A program made the position numbers and the translations under genes. From positions 1 to 55,472 of the IMG/VR virus record IMGVR_UViG_3300046535_001010: a DNA stretch of 55,472 nt. The stretch is one strand, 5' to 3'. Below the pieces are notes generated by a model that did no database searches, was not told the DNA's origin, and was given only the letters and a program-made list of their open reading frames with translations. The DNA comes from a virus. Numbering within the stretch: position 1 is the first letter of the stretch; the number at the start of each line of letters is the position of its first letter. Of the stretch, positions 34,517 to 44,059 are shown one piece after another.

Positions 34517-34556
34517 AACGACGCAACGTTACGTTAGTCTCAGTAACGAGGTCGTT
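34517..34556 (+). promoter_or_regulatory. Two-tier hairpin after the capsid gene
   Basis: AACGAC (34517-34522) pairs with GTCGTT (34551-34556), and inside it CGTTAC (34527-34532) pairs with GTAACG (34543-34548). No T-tract follows, so it is not a standard terminator; it could stabilise the capsid mRNA 3' end, be an RNA processing site or act as a weak attenuator before the next gene. Confidence 0.4.
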
Positions 34557-34563
34557 CAAACAA

Positions 34564-34812
34564 ATGGTGATCATCGTAACAAAAGCAAAGGCGTTCTCGC
34601 AGTCCGGCGTCAGTGGTGAGGTGAAGACCGTTGCACCCAGCGCTACGCCGGTAACTGTCCCCGATTGGGTGCGCGACACCGCGACATTCAAACTCGGGGC
34701 ACAGGACGGAAGCTGCGTGGAAGTCCAGATCCAACCGCCTGCGGCCGAATCCGCCGACGCCCCGATCCCGGCCGCACCGTCGGCCATGCGTAAGCGTCGC
34801 AAAATCGCATAA
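34564..34812 (+). CDS. Small head-tail region protein
   Basis: An 82-residue protein between major capsid and connector genes. It has a Thr/Val-rich N-terminus (KAFSQSGVSGEVKTV), a strand VPDWVRDTATFKLG and a basic end RKRRKIA. No family recognised; position suggests a capsid-associated or head-completion role. Confidence 0.55.
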   Translation: MVIIVTKAKAFSQSGVSGEVKTVAPSATPVTVPDWVRDTATFKLGAQDGSCVEVQIQPPAAESADAPIPAAPSAMRKRRKIA

Positions 34813-34819
34813 CAAACCT

Positions 34820-35554
34820 ATGATTCCCAACTACAACTTGCTGCTCGCTAATGCCTGGGGAGGGTGGCCCGACATGATCGGTCCATCCATCATGGGCGCG
34901 TCTGGAATTGTACTTGGGACCAACCCGCCGTATTCGCTGGCGGACTTCCTCAGCTTCTATCCGAAGTTTGGAGGTCCGCCAGTCACGGTCCCGGCCACTC
35001 TTGTGGACGGATCGCCAATCATAAACCTACCCGACGGCTCGCCTCCGATCAATGAGTACGATCCGCCATTGACCGTGGGGCAACTGATCCTTGGGCACGG
35101 TATCCCCTTTCGAAGCGTGGTCGTATCTCTCGACGCGCCGCTCCAGTTCACGATCTCCGAGAATGCCGTCTACGACGGCGACGTGCAGCTCTACTTCTAC
35201 GCCAACGCTCTCCTGCCGCTGGGCGTGATCATGGTCTACATCGCGCTAGCCTCGGCCTCGCTCGTCTATACCCGCTGGCAGGAAGCCTGGCCCGTGGCTA
35301 TGAGCCTTTATGTGGCCCACTTCTGCACGCTCTGGCTGCGCTCCGATGGCCAGCAAGCGTGTCAGGCCGGCTCTGCGGCGGCCTCCGGCCTGGCGCAAGG
35401 GATTACCGTCTCCCGGACCGCAGGACCGGTCACCAAGGGCTCGCAACCGACCCCTGGGCTGGAAGCCTGGGCTTCGTGGAACGAGACGACTTATGGTCAG
35501 CAGTTTGTCACGATGGCCAAGGTTGTCGGCGCCGGACCGCTGTTGATTTGGTAG
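34820..35554 (+). CDS. DUF4054-type head-tail connector protein
   Basis: A 244-residue protein with the DUF4054 pattern: N-terminal YSLADFLSFYPKFGG, then after a strand-rich insertion ALASASLVYTRWQEAWPVAMSLYVAHFCTLWL, QGITVSRTAGPVTKG, WNETTYGQQFVTMA and GPLLIW. These proteins form a head-completion ring. The extra ~70 residues between the first and second block (TVGQLILGHGIPFRSVVVSL) are unusual for the family. Confidence 0.75.
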   Translation: MIPNYNLLLANAWGGWPDMIGPSIMGASGIVLGTNPPYSLADFLSFYPKFGGPPVTVPATLVDGSPIINLPDGSPPINEYDPPLTVGQLILGHGIPFRSVVVSLDAPLQFTISENAVYDGDVQLYFYANALLPLGVIMVYIALASASLVYTRWQEAWPVAMSLYVAHFCTLWLRSDGQQACQAGSAAASGLAQGITVSRTAGPVTKGSQPTPGLEAWASWNETTYGQQFVTMAKVVGAGPLLIW

Positions 35555-35560
35555 CGGATT

Positions 35561-36157
35561 ATGCCCGCACCTCCCGCAATCGTCGTCGCCAAAGGCCCAG
35601 GGTTAAAAGACCTCGCCAGGGATATTGAGCGGATCCGCAAGAGCGAGGTGTTAATAGGCATCCCTGAATCCGGAAACGTCCGCGTGAGCAAGGCCGAAGC
35701 CATCAAGCGTTTGGTCGCCTTGGCCGCCCGCAAGCCCGGCGGGCGTCAGAAAGGCATCACCCCGGCGCAGATCAAAAAAGATTTGCGGTTGCGCAATTCA
35801 GGGTCGGAGATGAACAACGCGAGCTTGCTGCGGATGCACGCAACGGGAAGTCCGCTGCGCGGATTACCGCCGCGGCCTGTGCTGGGGCCATCCATCGAGC
35901 GCAATCTGGAGCAGATCACGACCCATCTGGATGTTGCGATGGGACATCTGTTGAGCAACGAGCCTATCGCAGCGGAACGGGAGCTGCATCGCATCGGCGA
36001 CATTGCTGCCAGCGCCGCCAGGGAGTACGTCATGGAGGGCACGAACTTAGCGCCGAACGCGCCCTCCGTCATCGAGCGGAAGCACAGCAACACACCGTTG
36101 ATCGAAACCGGATCAATGGTCTCAGCGATCACCCATGTCGTCCGGGTTGGAGACTGA
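35561..36157 (+). CDS. Tail completion/virion morphogenesis protein
   Basis: A 198-residue protein with the pattern EVLIGIPESGN, NNASLLRMHATGSPLRGLPPRPVLGPSIE and APSVIERKHSNTPLIETGSMVSAITHVVR. This resembles gpS/virion-morphogenesis-like proteins that complete the tail top or neck. It follows the connector gene as in other myophages. Confidence 0.75.
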   Translation: MPAPPAIVVAKGPGLKDLARDIERIRKSEVLIGIPESGNVRVSKAEAIKRLVALAARKPGGRQKGITPAQIKKDLRLRNSGSEMNNASLLRMHATGSPLRGLPPRPVLGPSIERNLEQITTHLDVAMGHLLSNEPIAAERELHRIGDIAASAAREYVMEGTNLAPNAPSVIERKHSNTPLIETGSMVSAITHVVRVGD

Positions 36158-36159
36158 CA

Positions 36160-36276
36160 ATGAAACCAGCAATATCGATGTCGGAGCGCCTGCGCCAGAT
36201 GCGCGAGGCCAACGCCAAAGGAAAAAGTGAAGGCGCCGAAGCGCAAGAAGGTCCGCTAACATGCCGTTCAATCTAG
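36160..36276 (+). CDS. Possible tiny basic helical protein
   Basis: A 38-residue frame from ATG 36160 (SERLRQMREANAKGKSEG), overlapping the following gene by 16 bases. It fills the 103-base gap between two neck genes exactly, but has no good ribosome site or recognised family. Marginal. Confidence 0.35.
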   Translation: MKPAISMSERLRQMREANAKGKSEGAEAQEGPLTCRSI

Positions 36277-36623
36277 GCGACGTCACGCAGGACCCGGAGA
36301 TGGCCAGGTGCTTCACGATCAAGCGCACCACCGGCATCTTCGCTGCCGGGGGATGGGAGAAGCGCGCCGAGACAGAGATCAACGCCTTCGGCGTGGTCGC
36401 TATCGCCGACGATGAGGCGCTGTCGCAAGTGCCTGAAGGCGACCGGGTGACGGGCTCCCTGCAGATCCTGACTGACCAGCCGATCTACGAAACCCTCATA
36501 CAGAACTCCGGAATTAGCGACAAGGTGTTCTGGCACGGTAATATGTACCGCGTGATCAGCTGTCAGCCCTGGGGGGATTTCGGGTTTTGGAGCGTGATCG
36601 CCGCCAGGATGACCGGCGGCTAA
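36261..36623 (+). CDS. Head-tail joining/minor structural protein
   Basis: A 120-residue protein with FTIKRTTGIFAAGGWEK, LSQVPEGDRVTGSLQI, SDKVFWHGNMYRVISCQPWGDFG and VIAARMTGG. This matches a common small phage protein in the neck region (stopper/joining type, beta-barrel). It lies between tail completion and neck terminator genes. Confidence 0.65.
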   Translation: MPFNLGDVTQDPEMARCFTIKRTTGIFAAGGWEKRAETEINAFGVVAIADDEALSQVPEGDRVTGSLQILTDQPIYETLIQNSGISDKVFWHGNMYRVISCQPWGDFGFWSVIAARMTGG

Positions 36624-36651
36624 CAAGTTCGTGCAAAGGAGGTGGTAGAGA

Positions 36652-36906
36652 GTGAAGCCAGGCGATACGGTGATTTACACGGATGAGATCCGGAACGACC
36701 ATCAGGCGCTCGTGACCGCAGTATGGGGTCCCGACTGCATCAACGTGGTGTTCGCGTCCCCGGATGAGTCCAAGACCGATTCCTATGGCCGTCAGATCGA
36801 GCGCAGTACCTCGGTCGCGCGGTACTCGGAGTCGAACAACTACGGTCGGTGCTTCCGCGAAGTTGGAGTGGAAGCGACGTTCGTACATCACCCGATGGCC
36901 AAGTAA
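36652..36906 (+). CDS. Conserved small phage protein (KTDxYGRQIERSTS)
   Basis: An 84-residue protein from GTG 36652 with strong AAAGGAGG (36635-36642). Pattern MKPGDTVIYTDE, QALVTAVWG, INVVFASPDESKTDSYGRQIERSTSV is typical of a small phage family near tail genes, of unknown function. An 82-base gap with no visible signal follows. Confidence 0.65.
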   Translation: MKPGDTVIYTDEIRNDHQALVTAVWGPDCINVVFASPDESKTDSYGRQIERSTSVARYSESNNYGRCFREVGVEATFVHHPMAK

Positions 36907-36988
36907 TTGGCCGATGCTCGTGGGTACCGATGAGGCGCCACAAACACGGGCATCTTCGTAGACATTCTCACCACTTCTAAGAACCAAC

Positions 36989-37735
36989 ATGCGGACATTT
37001 ACCTTCGCTAATGGCCAACAACTCGTTTCGTCTGCGTTCACGCCTGACGAGTTCCATGTGCTGGTGCAGAGCATCGTGGCGCAGGTCCTGGGCTACGACC
37101 CGACGCAGCCGGATACCGATGAGGCCGACAAGGCTTTCTGCAAGGTCAGGGTAGGCTGGCAACCGGAAGGGCAGCCTGCCTGGAAGATCTGTCAGGATGT
37201 CTGCATCTTACGCGCGACGCTCGAAAACGAGCCGTTCGCCAAGACGCGCGACGAACTCTACGAAGACATGGGCGCGCCGACGACGTTCGGTCGCCACATG
37301 GGATACACGCAGGTCTGGCGCCTGTACCTGGTCTTTTATGGGCCTAACAGTGACGCCAACGGGCGGTTAGTTCTGTCGTCCATGGTGCTCGACTGGGTGC
37401 GTGAACTGTTTGGCGCCCGGCACATTTACGTCGTGCCTGACTGGGAGCCGCCATCGCACGCGCCGGAACTGTTCCAGGGCCAATGGTGGCAGCGTACCGA
37501 CCTGGAGATCAGATTCAACGAGTTGGCGGAAGAATCCCTCGTGATCCCGATAGCGGAGGGAGTAGACGTTACCGTAATCAAGGAAGACGGGCTATTAGGC
37601 CGAGGCCCGACTGCGCTCGCCGAGTTACGACGAGTGGCGGAGGCCGGCCCCGTCCCCATCCCGGGCGATAAGACGATGGACGATGTCATAAACATGGATG
37701 ACGTGACCGACATGGACACGCTTGAGGAGGTTTAG
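36989..37735 (+). CDS. Phage neck terminator-like protein
   Basis: A 248-residue protein: MGYTQVWRLYLVFYGPNSDANGR, LFGARHIYVVPDWEPP, HAPELFQGQWWQRTDLEIRFNE. This pattern is that of neck/tail terminator proteins found between connector and sheath genes. The C-terminal ~40 residues are acidic (DDVINMDDVTDMDTLEEV). Its last codons hold the AGGAGG ribosome site of the next gene. Confidence 0.7.
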   Translation: MRTFTFANGQQLVSSAFTPDEFHVLVQSIVAQVLGYDPTQPDTDEADKAFCKVRVGWQPEGQPAWKICQDVCILRATLENEPFAKTRDELYEDMGAPTTFGRHMGYTQVWRLYLVFYGPNSDANGRLVLSSMVLDWVRELFGARHIYVVPDWEPPSHAPELFQGQWWQRTDLEIRFNELAEESLVIPIAEGVDVTVIKEDGLLGRGPTALAELRRVAEAGPVPIPGDKTMDDVINMDDVTDMDTLEEV

Positions 37736-37736
37736 T

Positions 37737-39092
37737 TTGCGACTAATAGCATTGTTTCTTCTGTGTGGGCTCGCCTATGCGCAGCCGCCGGCGCCGATTC
37801 CGACCGGGCTATCCGGTCCGAATTATCAGGTGGCGGTGAATGACTGGCTTGCATGGTTGAACGCAGGCAAAGCGCCGACCGCAAGTCCGAACTTTACAGG
37901 TACGGTTGATGCCCACAGCGCGACCTGGGTTCCGCCTACCGCCACCTTTGCTTCACCGCCGACGACCGTGACGGGCGCGGTATTCATCTTTATTGACGCG
38001 TCTGCGGCTGGCACATGCACAGGAGGCGGGTCCTCCCATGTTACCTGCCGATGGAACGGATCGGTATGGGAAGCGACGAATCCGACGCCTGGAACGATAG
38101 CGAGCACCACATCGACCCTGAGAGGCAATGGTTCAGGCGGAGCCGTTCCGGTAACCGGCACAGGCACGGACTGCGTCCGGGTAGACGGAACGAGTACGAC
38201 CTGTGGGGCTGCCGGTGCACTTCCTTGGGCTGTCGGCTACAGCACTGCATCCTTCTCCAGCTCACCGACAAACGCGATTATTAACTTCGACTCCAATGAG
38301 ACAGGGAGTTCGACTTCGATCCACTCAACGACCTCGAACACGTCTAAATACTTTGCCCCCGTAACCGCTCTGTACCACGCCAGATGTCAGTTGGCCTTCT
38401 CAGCTGGCGGCGGGACCAGCCTATGGGGCGGGGTGATGGTAATGAACGGAACTCTTGGAGTCAGCACCCTCATTAATGATTTCGCTATCAACATCAGCAG
38501 CAACACAGAATACGAATTATCGTGGGTGGGAAGGATGGCTGCGGGTGACTACCTGGAGTGTTACCCGTTGACAATCGGCACCAACAACACACTCCGCAAC
38601 GGTCAGTACGGGACCAGATTCGCACTGGTGCAACAGGCCGTTGGTGGCGGCGGCGGCGGAGGTGGGTCTGCTTCCAATATCGGCACCGGCGGAAGCCAAG
38701 TCTTCAACACTCCAACCTGCGCCTCTGGGACGGTCAGCTACACGGCCTTAAGCGCTGCATCTTCTAACCAGGAGATTACGGTGCTGACAGGCGTTCCTGG
38801 GAATGTTCGGTGGGACCAGGTCGTGGTATCCGAGACCGTTCAGTTCGCCGGCACGACTGGCCTGGGCGTGTCGATGGGAAGGCCTGGAGTGAACAACTCA
38901 GAGATGACCGGCGCCCCGGTGGCGCTGATGGTATCGAGCGGAGACACGAACTTCTGGAGTGCTCACCCAAGCCCGCCTCAGTTGACATCCACCTACACGG
39001 TCGTTCTCAACTTCACGGTCACCTCGGGCAACGTCAATGCCGCCTCGGCGGGCTCACTCACTTGGGAGGCCTGTGGATATGCGGCTCGTTAG
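37737..39092 (+). CDS. Secreted fibre-like protein with C1q-like region
   Basis: A 451-residue protein. Start set at TTG 37737, 7 bases after AGGAGG (37725-37730); an in-frame TTG at 37722 lies before the ribosome site. It opens with a signal peptide (MRLIALFLLCGLAYA-QPP). Residues ~47-60 carry the fibre motif ASPNFTGTVDA. Residues ~165-305 have a C1q/TNF-like strand pattern (IINFDSNETG, FAPVTALYHARCQLAFSA, GTRFALVQQ). A Gly-run linker precedes a C-terminal sandwich. It sits between neck and sheath genes, an odd place for a secreted protein. Confidence 0.6.
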   Translation: MRLIALFLLCGLAYAQPPAPIPTGLSGPNYQVAVNDWLAWLNAGKAPTASPNFTGTVDAHSATWVPPTATFASPPTTVTGAVFIFIDASAAGTCTGGGSSHVTCRWNGSVWEATNPTPGTIASTTSTLRGNGSGGAVPVTGTGTDCVRVDGTSTTCGAAGALPWAVGYSTASFSSSPTNAIINFDSNETGSSTSIHSTTSNTSKYFAPVTALYHARCQLAFSAGGGTSLWGGVMVMNGTLGVSTLINDFAINISSNTEYELSWVGRMAAGDYLECYPLTIGTNNTLRNGQYGTRFALVQQAVGGGGGGGGSASNIGTGGSQVFNTPTCASGTVSYTALSAASSNQEITVLTGVPGNVRWDQVVVSETVQFAGTTGLGVSMGRPGVNNSEMTGAPVALMVSSGDTNFWSAHPSPPQLTSTYTVVLNFTVTSGNVNAASAGSLTWEACGYAAR

Positions 39093-42000
39093 TCTCGCGC
39101 TGCTGGGTGCGGCCGCCTGGGGCCAAGTTCCTATCTCGATCGGCCCGGCGCATGACAGCACCACTCCCAACGACGGCATCATTAAGATGTTTCACTGGTA
39201 CGATGGGACCCCACAAGGCTGCGTAGCCGGAAGCGGATTCTGCGTTGGCCACACACCGCAGGGCGATTTCTACTACTGGTCGGCCTGGCTGCCGAACGCC
39301 TCTGGCTTACCTGTGACTACGGGTCTTCCCATCGTTGGGACGTTTAATGATGGCCATGCGGGGTCGTGCGCGGGAAATATCGGCGTGCTTCAGCTTGACG
39401 CCTGGAGTTTCGACGCCCCCAACGCCTCTCACATCAGCGTAGTCAATTGCATGGCGTCGTATAGCGAGGCCGAGAACTCAGCCACGCGTCTCTGGCAGTG
39501 GAATAATTACTCCAGCGATCCAAATGCGTCGGTAGGCAATAATAGCTGGAAAAGCCGAGCACCATTCTCCAAAGGTGGGCTGCTCTACTTACCTGTGGAG
39601 CGGCAAATTCACGCCGGTGGCCCGTCGATCCACGATGCCACGATCATCGTCTCTCCGGACTCAGGGGCGCACTGGTGCAATCCCTATACTCTGTACCGCG
39701 TCGGAACCAGCCCTGGAACTTGCAATTCCAGTAAGTGGCAAGCTAATGGAGACGCTCCGATTTGCGGAGCAGCGGCTCCCTCAGGGGCTTGCACGAGCGT
39801 TCAGTACACCGACAGCACGCACTCCGCCATGATGTGGCAACAATTTGCCGCTGGAGTCGGTGGCGAGAATTGGGCCTTTATCAATCCGGGCAACCAGGAT
39901 GGGACGGCTTACCCTGCTGGAATGACAGGGATGTTTGACCCTGCCACCAACACCTGTTTTATGCTGATGCCGGGAGACGGCGCCGTCGGTTGCGCGCCAA
40001 ATGCCAGCGTGCTGGACATCTCGACGTGGAAATACTACAGTTGCCCAACCTACACGCAGTCCACTCGTTGCGATCCGGCGGATTCAGCTAATTGGTCGTC
40101 CACGTTTGCAAACCGCACTCCTGCGTTGTTTCTGAGCTACACAGGAATCTCCATCGGCGGGTGGGTCATGAACCCTTACACGCTCATGTTTGTTAAGGAG
40201 TTCAATTCCTACTTCATGGTCGGCGTCAACAACAGCGCAGCCTGGGCGCCAACTCCTATTGGGCCGTGGACTCAGATGTACCTGTCGATGGACTCAACTT
40301 TCGGCGCGAACATGCTGGCTCCTGCGCTTGGATACACCGTGATCAGCACGAATCCACCTCATGTGCAGATCGGTGCAGTCGCCAATACTTACGCTGGCGG
40401 CGAGGGCTCTCCCACGTTCGGTCTTTGGGATCTTGTGGTAGGTCGGCAATTCAACGGAGAAGCCATCCAACAGAACCGAGGATGGCAGTTCATCAGCGGA
40501 CACGGGTGGCAGTTCAGCGACGGCCACATGCCGGGAAGCTTCCCGCGGCGCGGCCTGGTCCACACGTTCGATCTCTCTGAGCTGGGCGCAACGGTATTTG
40601 GAGATTGGCCGTCGTTTCGGGACGTTTCGAACCACGCTGCGGTGCTGACTCCTTGCGATGGGCTGGCCTCAGTAGGAGTGCCCTGCGGCGGGGTCAATAA
40701 CGCGCACGGGACGTCCTTCGATCTCCCCGCTGGAATTAAGGTGGCCGATACCAACGAGAACTACAGCGGGCACTTTAAGATATCGCCAGCAGATACCAAG
40801 CTCGGGCAGAACGTCTCTCTGCCGGGCCTGGAGGGGAATTCCTCCTACTCCGTGGTTGGCGTCTTCAGGCTGGACGGTTTCACGGCCTTCGACCGCCCCG
40901 GAGGGATTTGGATGTACGGAACCGTCAGCGGGTCCGACAATACCAGCATTGGCTTGGACCAAGTTAACGGCCACGTGCTAGTGAACTGGAATGGCCTAGG
41001 AAACCCGCACTACCAGTTCATCAGCAACTTCACCTTCACCCCCGGCCAGTGGTATTTCATGGCTCTGACAATCACAGCGCAGACAGGCTGTGGGTCAAAC
41101 TGCACTCCGACGGCGCATCTCTGGGTCGGAGGAGTGAGCACGGGAGGGCTCCTGGTGGATGCCCTGGCGGGAGTAACTTACACGAACACTCCCTCCCACA
41201 ACGCGGCCACCAAAACCCCAGCAGTCAGCGCGGGTCCGTTCTTAATCGGCATCAATCAGAACTTCACCAACGGGTGGCAGTCTTCGATGACCTACGGGCC
41301 ATTGATGATCTATAGCCGGGCACTGAACTATAGCGAGATCCAGTTGGTGTACCGCAGCATGAACGCGAAGATGATTTCCCGAGGGGTGACTCTATCGGCA
41401 AGAGCGGATCTGCCGGCCACCACCACCAACACGCAGGCCGTCGTGAGCTATACGGCGCCCGATGCCGGCGCCTGTACCTGGGTAGTGAGCGAGTCCCCGT
41501 CTTACTCGCCTCTTGTTCACGATGTGGACTCCTCGCTATTTGCGGGGGCCAACAGCGATGGCGGAGGCGCGGTGTCCAGGAACTTTGTGATCGGGAAGCG
41601 ACTCTATGGAACGGCCCTGGACGGTAAGATCTACTCGCGAGCTCTCCAGGCAGACACCACGCACTATTATCAGAGAACCTGCGGCGCCCAGGTCACCAGC
41701 GGATCGGCCGTTACGAAAAACATCCCGGTCAATGCGACCTATCAGGACATCCCGCAACTGGATCCGTCAACCCCTGGATCGACCGTTACCCCGACGATCT
41801 CAGCCACCGACCGCACGCAAACGATAATCGATCCGCACACCGGGGCACTGCTGAAGCGTGTCACCTTGCCGAGCGACACGAACTACTACGAGTCCGGAGG
41901 GAACGCGCAGCGGTCCGGATCATTCTTGAACTTCTCCGGAGCGCCAAGGGTTTGCGGCACCAATCCGGTCGGTCCAGCTAACGGATACCTGTGCTCCTTC

Positions 42001-44022
42001 CCGCAGGGCGACGGTGGTCCTGACGTCTTCTACTACATCATCCCCTCGACCGGAGAGAGCCGCTTCCTGGGATGGGGCGGGGTGGGGCCAATGAACGCCG
42101 GCGACAGCAAGTTCTATTCCCAGTCCGGCGACAACCTTTCCGTCGTGACCTACACTGGCAATTACGCCAACAAAACGCCGGAATATTCATTCAACGGCGA
42201 CACGGCGTCGAGCACGTTGCTCACCGGCCTTACGGCCGCGATATCGGCGTTCGACCCAACCTACGACACCCAGTTTCCGTGCTTCCTGCAGACCGCGGTC
42301 GGAGATTTTATCCATCTGCTCTGCCCTCGCGGAGCGCAAGACAGTAACGCTTACATCGGATCCCTGCGGATCTCCACGGCATCAGTGGTTGCCCTGACGC
42401 GGGTTGATTCCAACGCTAGAACCAGAGGGTGTGCGGTCCACCAGATCGTGCCCATGGGCTTCACCGAGCCCATGATGCAAATGATCCCCCACGGCTACAC
42501 GGGCACGGGAGTCGGCCAGGGTCCATACGTCACCAGCCTCACGGCGACGATCAGCCCAACCGATACTACGGTGCACGTGTCAGGCGAACCAGCTTGCGTT
42601 TCCTGTGGACCTGATACCTCCGTGCCGCCGGCGCGTGTAGGAGATTGGTTCCAGATCGGCAGTGAGGTCGTCCAAATCACGGTCAAAGTCAGCCCCACTC
42701 AATGGACCATTACGCGCGCCCAAAAAGGCTCAATAGCCGCCTCTCACACTTCAGGAGCGACACCGACCATATACTGCGATGGGACGTTGATCTTTTGGAA
42801 ATTCCTGGATGATCCGCACGGCACGGACGCGACCAACACGTCATGGGTTCAGGATTTTGAGTGGAACGCAGTAGCCGGGCATAACGATGCCACCCTTGGC
42901 CAGATGGCCAGCGAGGCTGGCGACGGCTGGGTCACCCGGGCCGGAGATCTCCTGACGCAGGTTGGACAACCGCCTACGGCATTGATCACCTCGGCGGCTG
43001 GATTTGCTGGAGCGGCGGCTAATTGCTATGGCAATGCCTGTCGGAAGCATCCTTCCGTGGGGCCGCCGAGTTCTGGCTGGATGAGCGATTTCCAGCTGTG
43101 GGATTTCGCCGGGACAAAAAATGGGTTGCCAACGATGACCAATATCTCCGGGCAACTCTACCGGCTCATCGACACGGTCGGCAGCGGGTTAAACCCAAAG
43201 CAGCTTGCCATCGCCGCTGCGGTCGGAGCCAACTACCAGGGGAGCGGAAACCCCCACGCACTTCTCGACGTTAGCGGACCGAGCTGCTCAATCGGGACAA
43301 CATCCGCGGATAACTACAAGGTCGGCATCGTCAACGCGGCCAACGAGTGCCGCGCCGGTTCCGTCAAAGGCGAGGTCTACCTGAATGTGCCGGGCAGCCC
43401 GGGCCTCACCTGCGATGGAGGGACTCAGGTCTGCGTGGCCAACTTCAGCTCTCTCGCGAACGGAGCAGTCCAGTTATCGGTCGACGGGACGAAGCGCCGC
43501 GTGATCACCGGCGGCCTGACAGGGCTCCGAAAAACGAATGACTACCCGACCGCGAAGACTCTGGCCGATGGGTCCTATCTCCTGTTCGCCTACGGGGACA
43601 TCCAGCGCTACCCGCCTTCCCAGATCCTGATGGCCAAACTCCCGCGGTTTACGGTGGATGATGCGGTGGACCGGACCACCTTCGCGCGCGCTCCGGTCTT
43701 GGTCACGGCCCCAGCCGGTCTCGGCATTCAGACCGCCGCAATCGAATTTGGTTATCTGGAGTTCGGCGCTGTCGCTCAGCACTATTGCACCAGCAGGGCG
43801 GAAGCCTGCGTGGCCACTTCCAGCACGGTTACCGACTCCGACCCGTTCCACTTCCAAACCACCGACACATACACCCGAGCCGCCTGCGCCGCCAGCTGTA
43901 CCATCACCCTTCCAGTGCTGCCGGGACACATCGCCTATTATCAAGTGAAATTCTACGGCGCTGGCGGCGCATTCGTTCAAAACGGCGCGGCCGGGCTCGC
44001 GGTCGAGGGAGCCGTAAAGTGA
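39079..44022 (+). CDS. Giant secreted beta-propeller/LamG protein
   Basis: A 1647-residue protein, the largest in the window; ATG 39079 has GGGAGG 9 bases upstream and overlaps the previous gene by 14 bases. It starts with a signal peptide (MRLVSLALLGAAAWG-QVP). Residues ~20-480 look like a glycosidase/sialidase-type propeller (WSAWLPNASGLPV, SPDSGAHWCNPYTLY, PIGPWTQMY). Residues ~585-755 are LamG-like (YSVVGVFRLDGF, LMIYSRALNYSEIQLVYR). Residues ~780-885 are Fn3-like. The rest (~897-1647) is another propeller-like Cys-rich region. No lyase or hydrolase signature is clear. Many Cys pairs fit an extracytoplasmic location. Role in host-surface contact is inferred. Confidence 0.65.
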   Translation: MRLVSLALLGAAAWGQVPISIGPAHDSTTPNDGIIKMFHWYDGTPQGCVAGSGFCVGHTPQGDFYYWSAWLPNASGLPVTTGLPIVGTFNDGHAGSCAGNIGVLQLDAWSFDAPNASHISVVNCMASYSEAENSATRLWQWNNYSSDPNASVGNNSWKSRAPFSKGGLLYLPVERQIHAGGPSIHDATIIVSPDSGAHWCNPYTLYRVGTSPGTCNSSKWQANGDAPICGAAAPSGACTSVQYTDSTHSAMMWQQFAAGVGGENWAFINPGNQDGTAYPAGMTGMFDPATNTCFMLMPGDGAVGCAPNASVLDISTWKYYSCPTYTQSTRCDPADSANWSSTFANRTPALFLSYTGISIGGWVMNPYTLMFVKEFNSYFMVGVNNSAAWAPTPIGPWTQMYLSMDSTFGANMLAPALGYTVISTNPPHVQIGAVANTYAGGEGSPTFGLWDLVVGRQFNGEAIQQNRGWQFISGHGWQFSDGHMPGSFPRRGLVHTFDLSELGATVFGDWPSFRDVSNHAAVLTPCDGLASVGVPCGGVNNAHGTSFDLPAGIKVADTNENYSGHFKISPADTKLGQNVSLPGLEGNSSYSVVGVFRLDGFTAFDRPGGIWMYGTVSGSDNTSIGLDQVNGHVLVNWNGLGNPHYQFISNFTFTPGQWYFMALTITAQTGCGSNCTPTAHLWVGGVSTGGLLVDALAGVTYTNTPSHNAATKTPAVSAGPFLIGINQNFTNGWQSSMTYGPLMIYSRALNYSEIQLVYRSMNAKMISRGVTLSARADLPATTTNTQAVVSYTAPDAGACTWVVSESPSYSPLVHDVDSSLFAGANSDGGGAVSRNFVIGKRLYGTALDGKIYSRALQADTTHYYQRTCGAQVTSGSAVTKNIPVNATYQDIPQLDPSTPGSTVTPTISATDRTQTIIDPHTGALLKRVTLPSDTNYYESGGNAQRSGSFLNFSGAPRVCGTNPVGPANGYLCSFPQGDGGPDVFYYIIPSTGESRFLGWGGVGPMNAGDSKFYSQSGDNLSVVTYTGNYANKTPEYSFNGDTASSTLLTGLTAAISAFDPTYDTQFPCFLQTAVGDFIHLLCPRGAQDSNAYIGSLRISTASVVALTRVDSNARTRGCAVHQIVPMGFTEPMMQMIPHGYTGTGVGQGPYVTSLTATISPTDTTVHVSGEPACVSCGPDTSVPPARVGDWFQIGSEVVQITVKVSPTQWTITRAQKGSIAASHTSGATPTIYCDGTLIFWKFLDDPHGTDATNTSWVQDFEWNAVAGHNDATLGQMASEAGDGWVTRAGDLLTQVGQPPTALITSAAGFAGAAANCYGNACRKHPSVGPPSSGWMSDFQLWDFAGTKNGLPTMTNISGQLYRLIDTVGSGLNPKQLAIAAAVGANYQGSGNPHALLDVSGPSCSIGTTSADNYKVGIVNAANECRAGSVKGEVYLNVPGSPGLTCDGGTQVCVANFSSLANGAVQLSVDGTKRRVITGGLTGLRKTNDYPTAKTLADGSYLLFAYGDIQRYPPSQILMAKLPRFTVDDAVDRTTFARAPVLVTAPAGLGIQTAAIEFGYLEFGAVAQHYCTSRAEACVATSSTVTDSDPFHFQTTDTYTRAACAASCTITLPVLPGHIAYYQVKFYGAGGAFVQNGAAGLAVEGAVK

Positions 44023-44059
44023 CTGTCAGTAAATCTCTGGTTTCAAAAAGGACCATACT

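Noticed and set aside
34517-34556. Intrinsic terminator after the major capsid gene
   Set aside because: The hairpin is not followed by a T-tract, so I list it only as a structured element.
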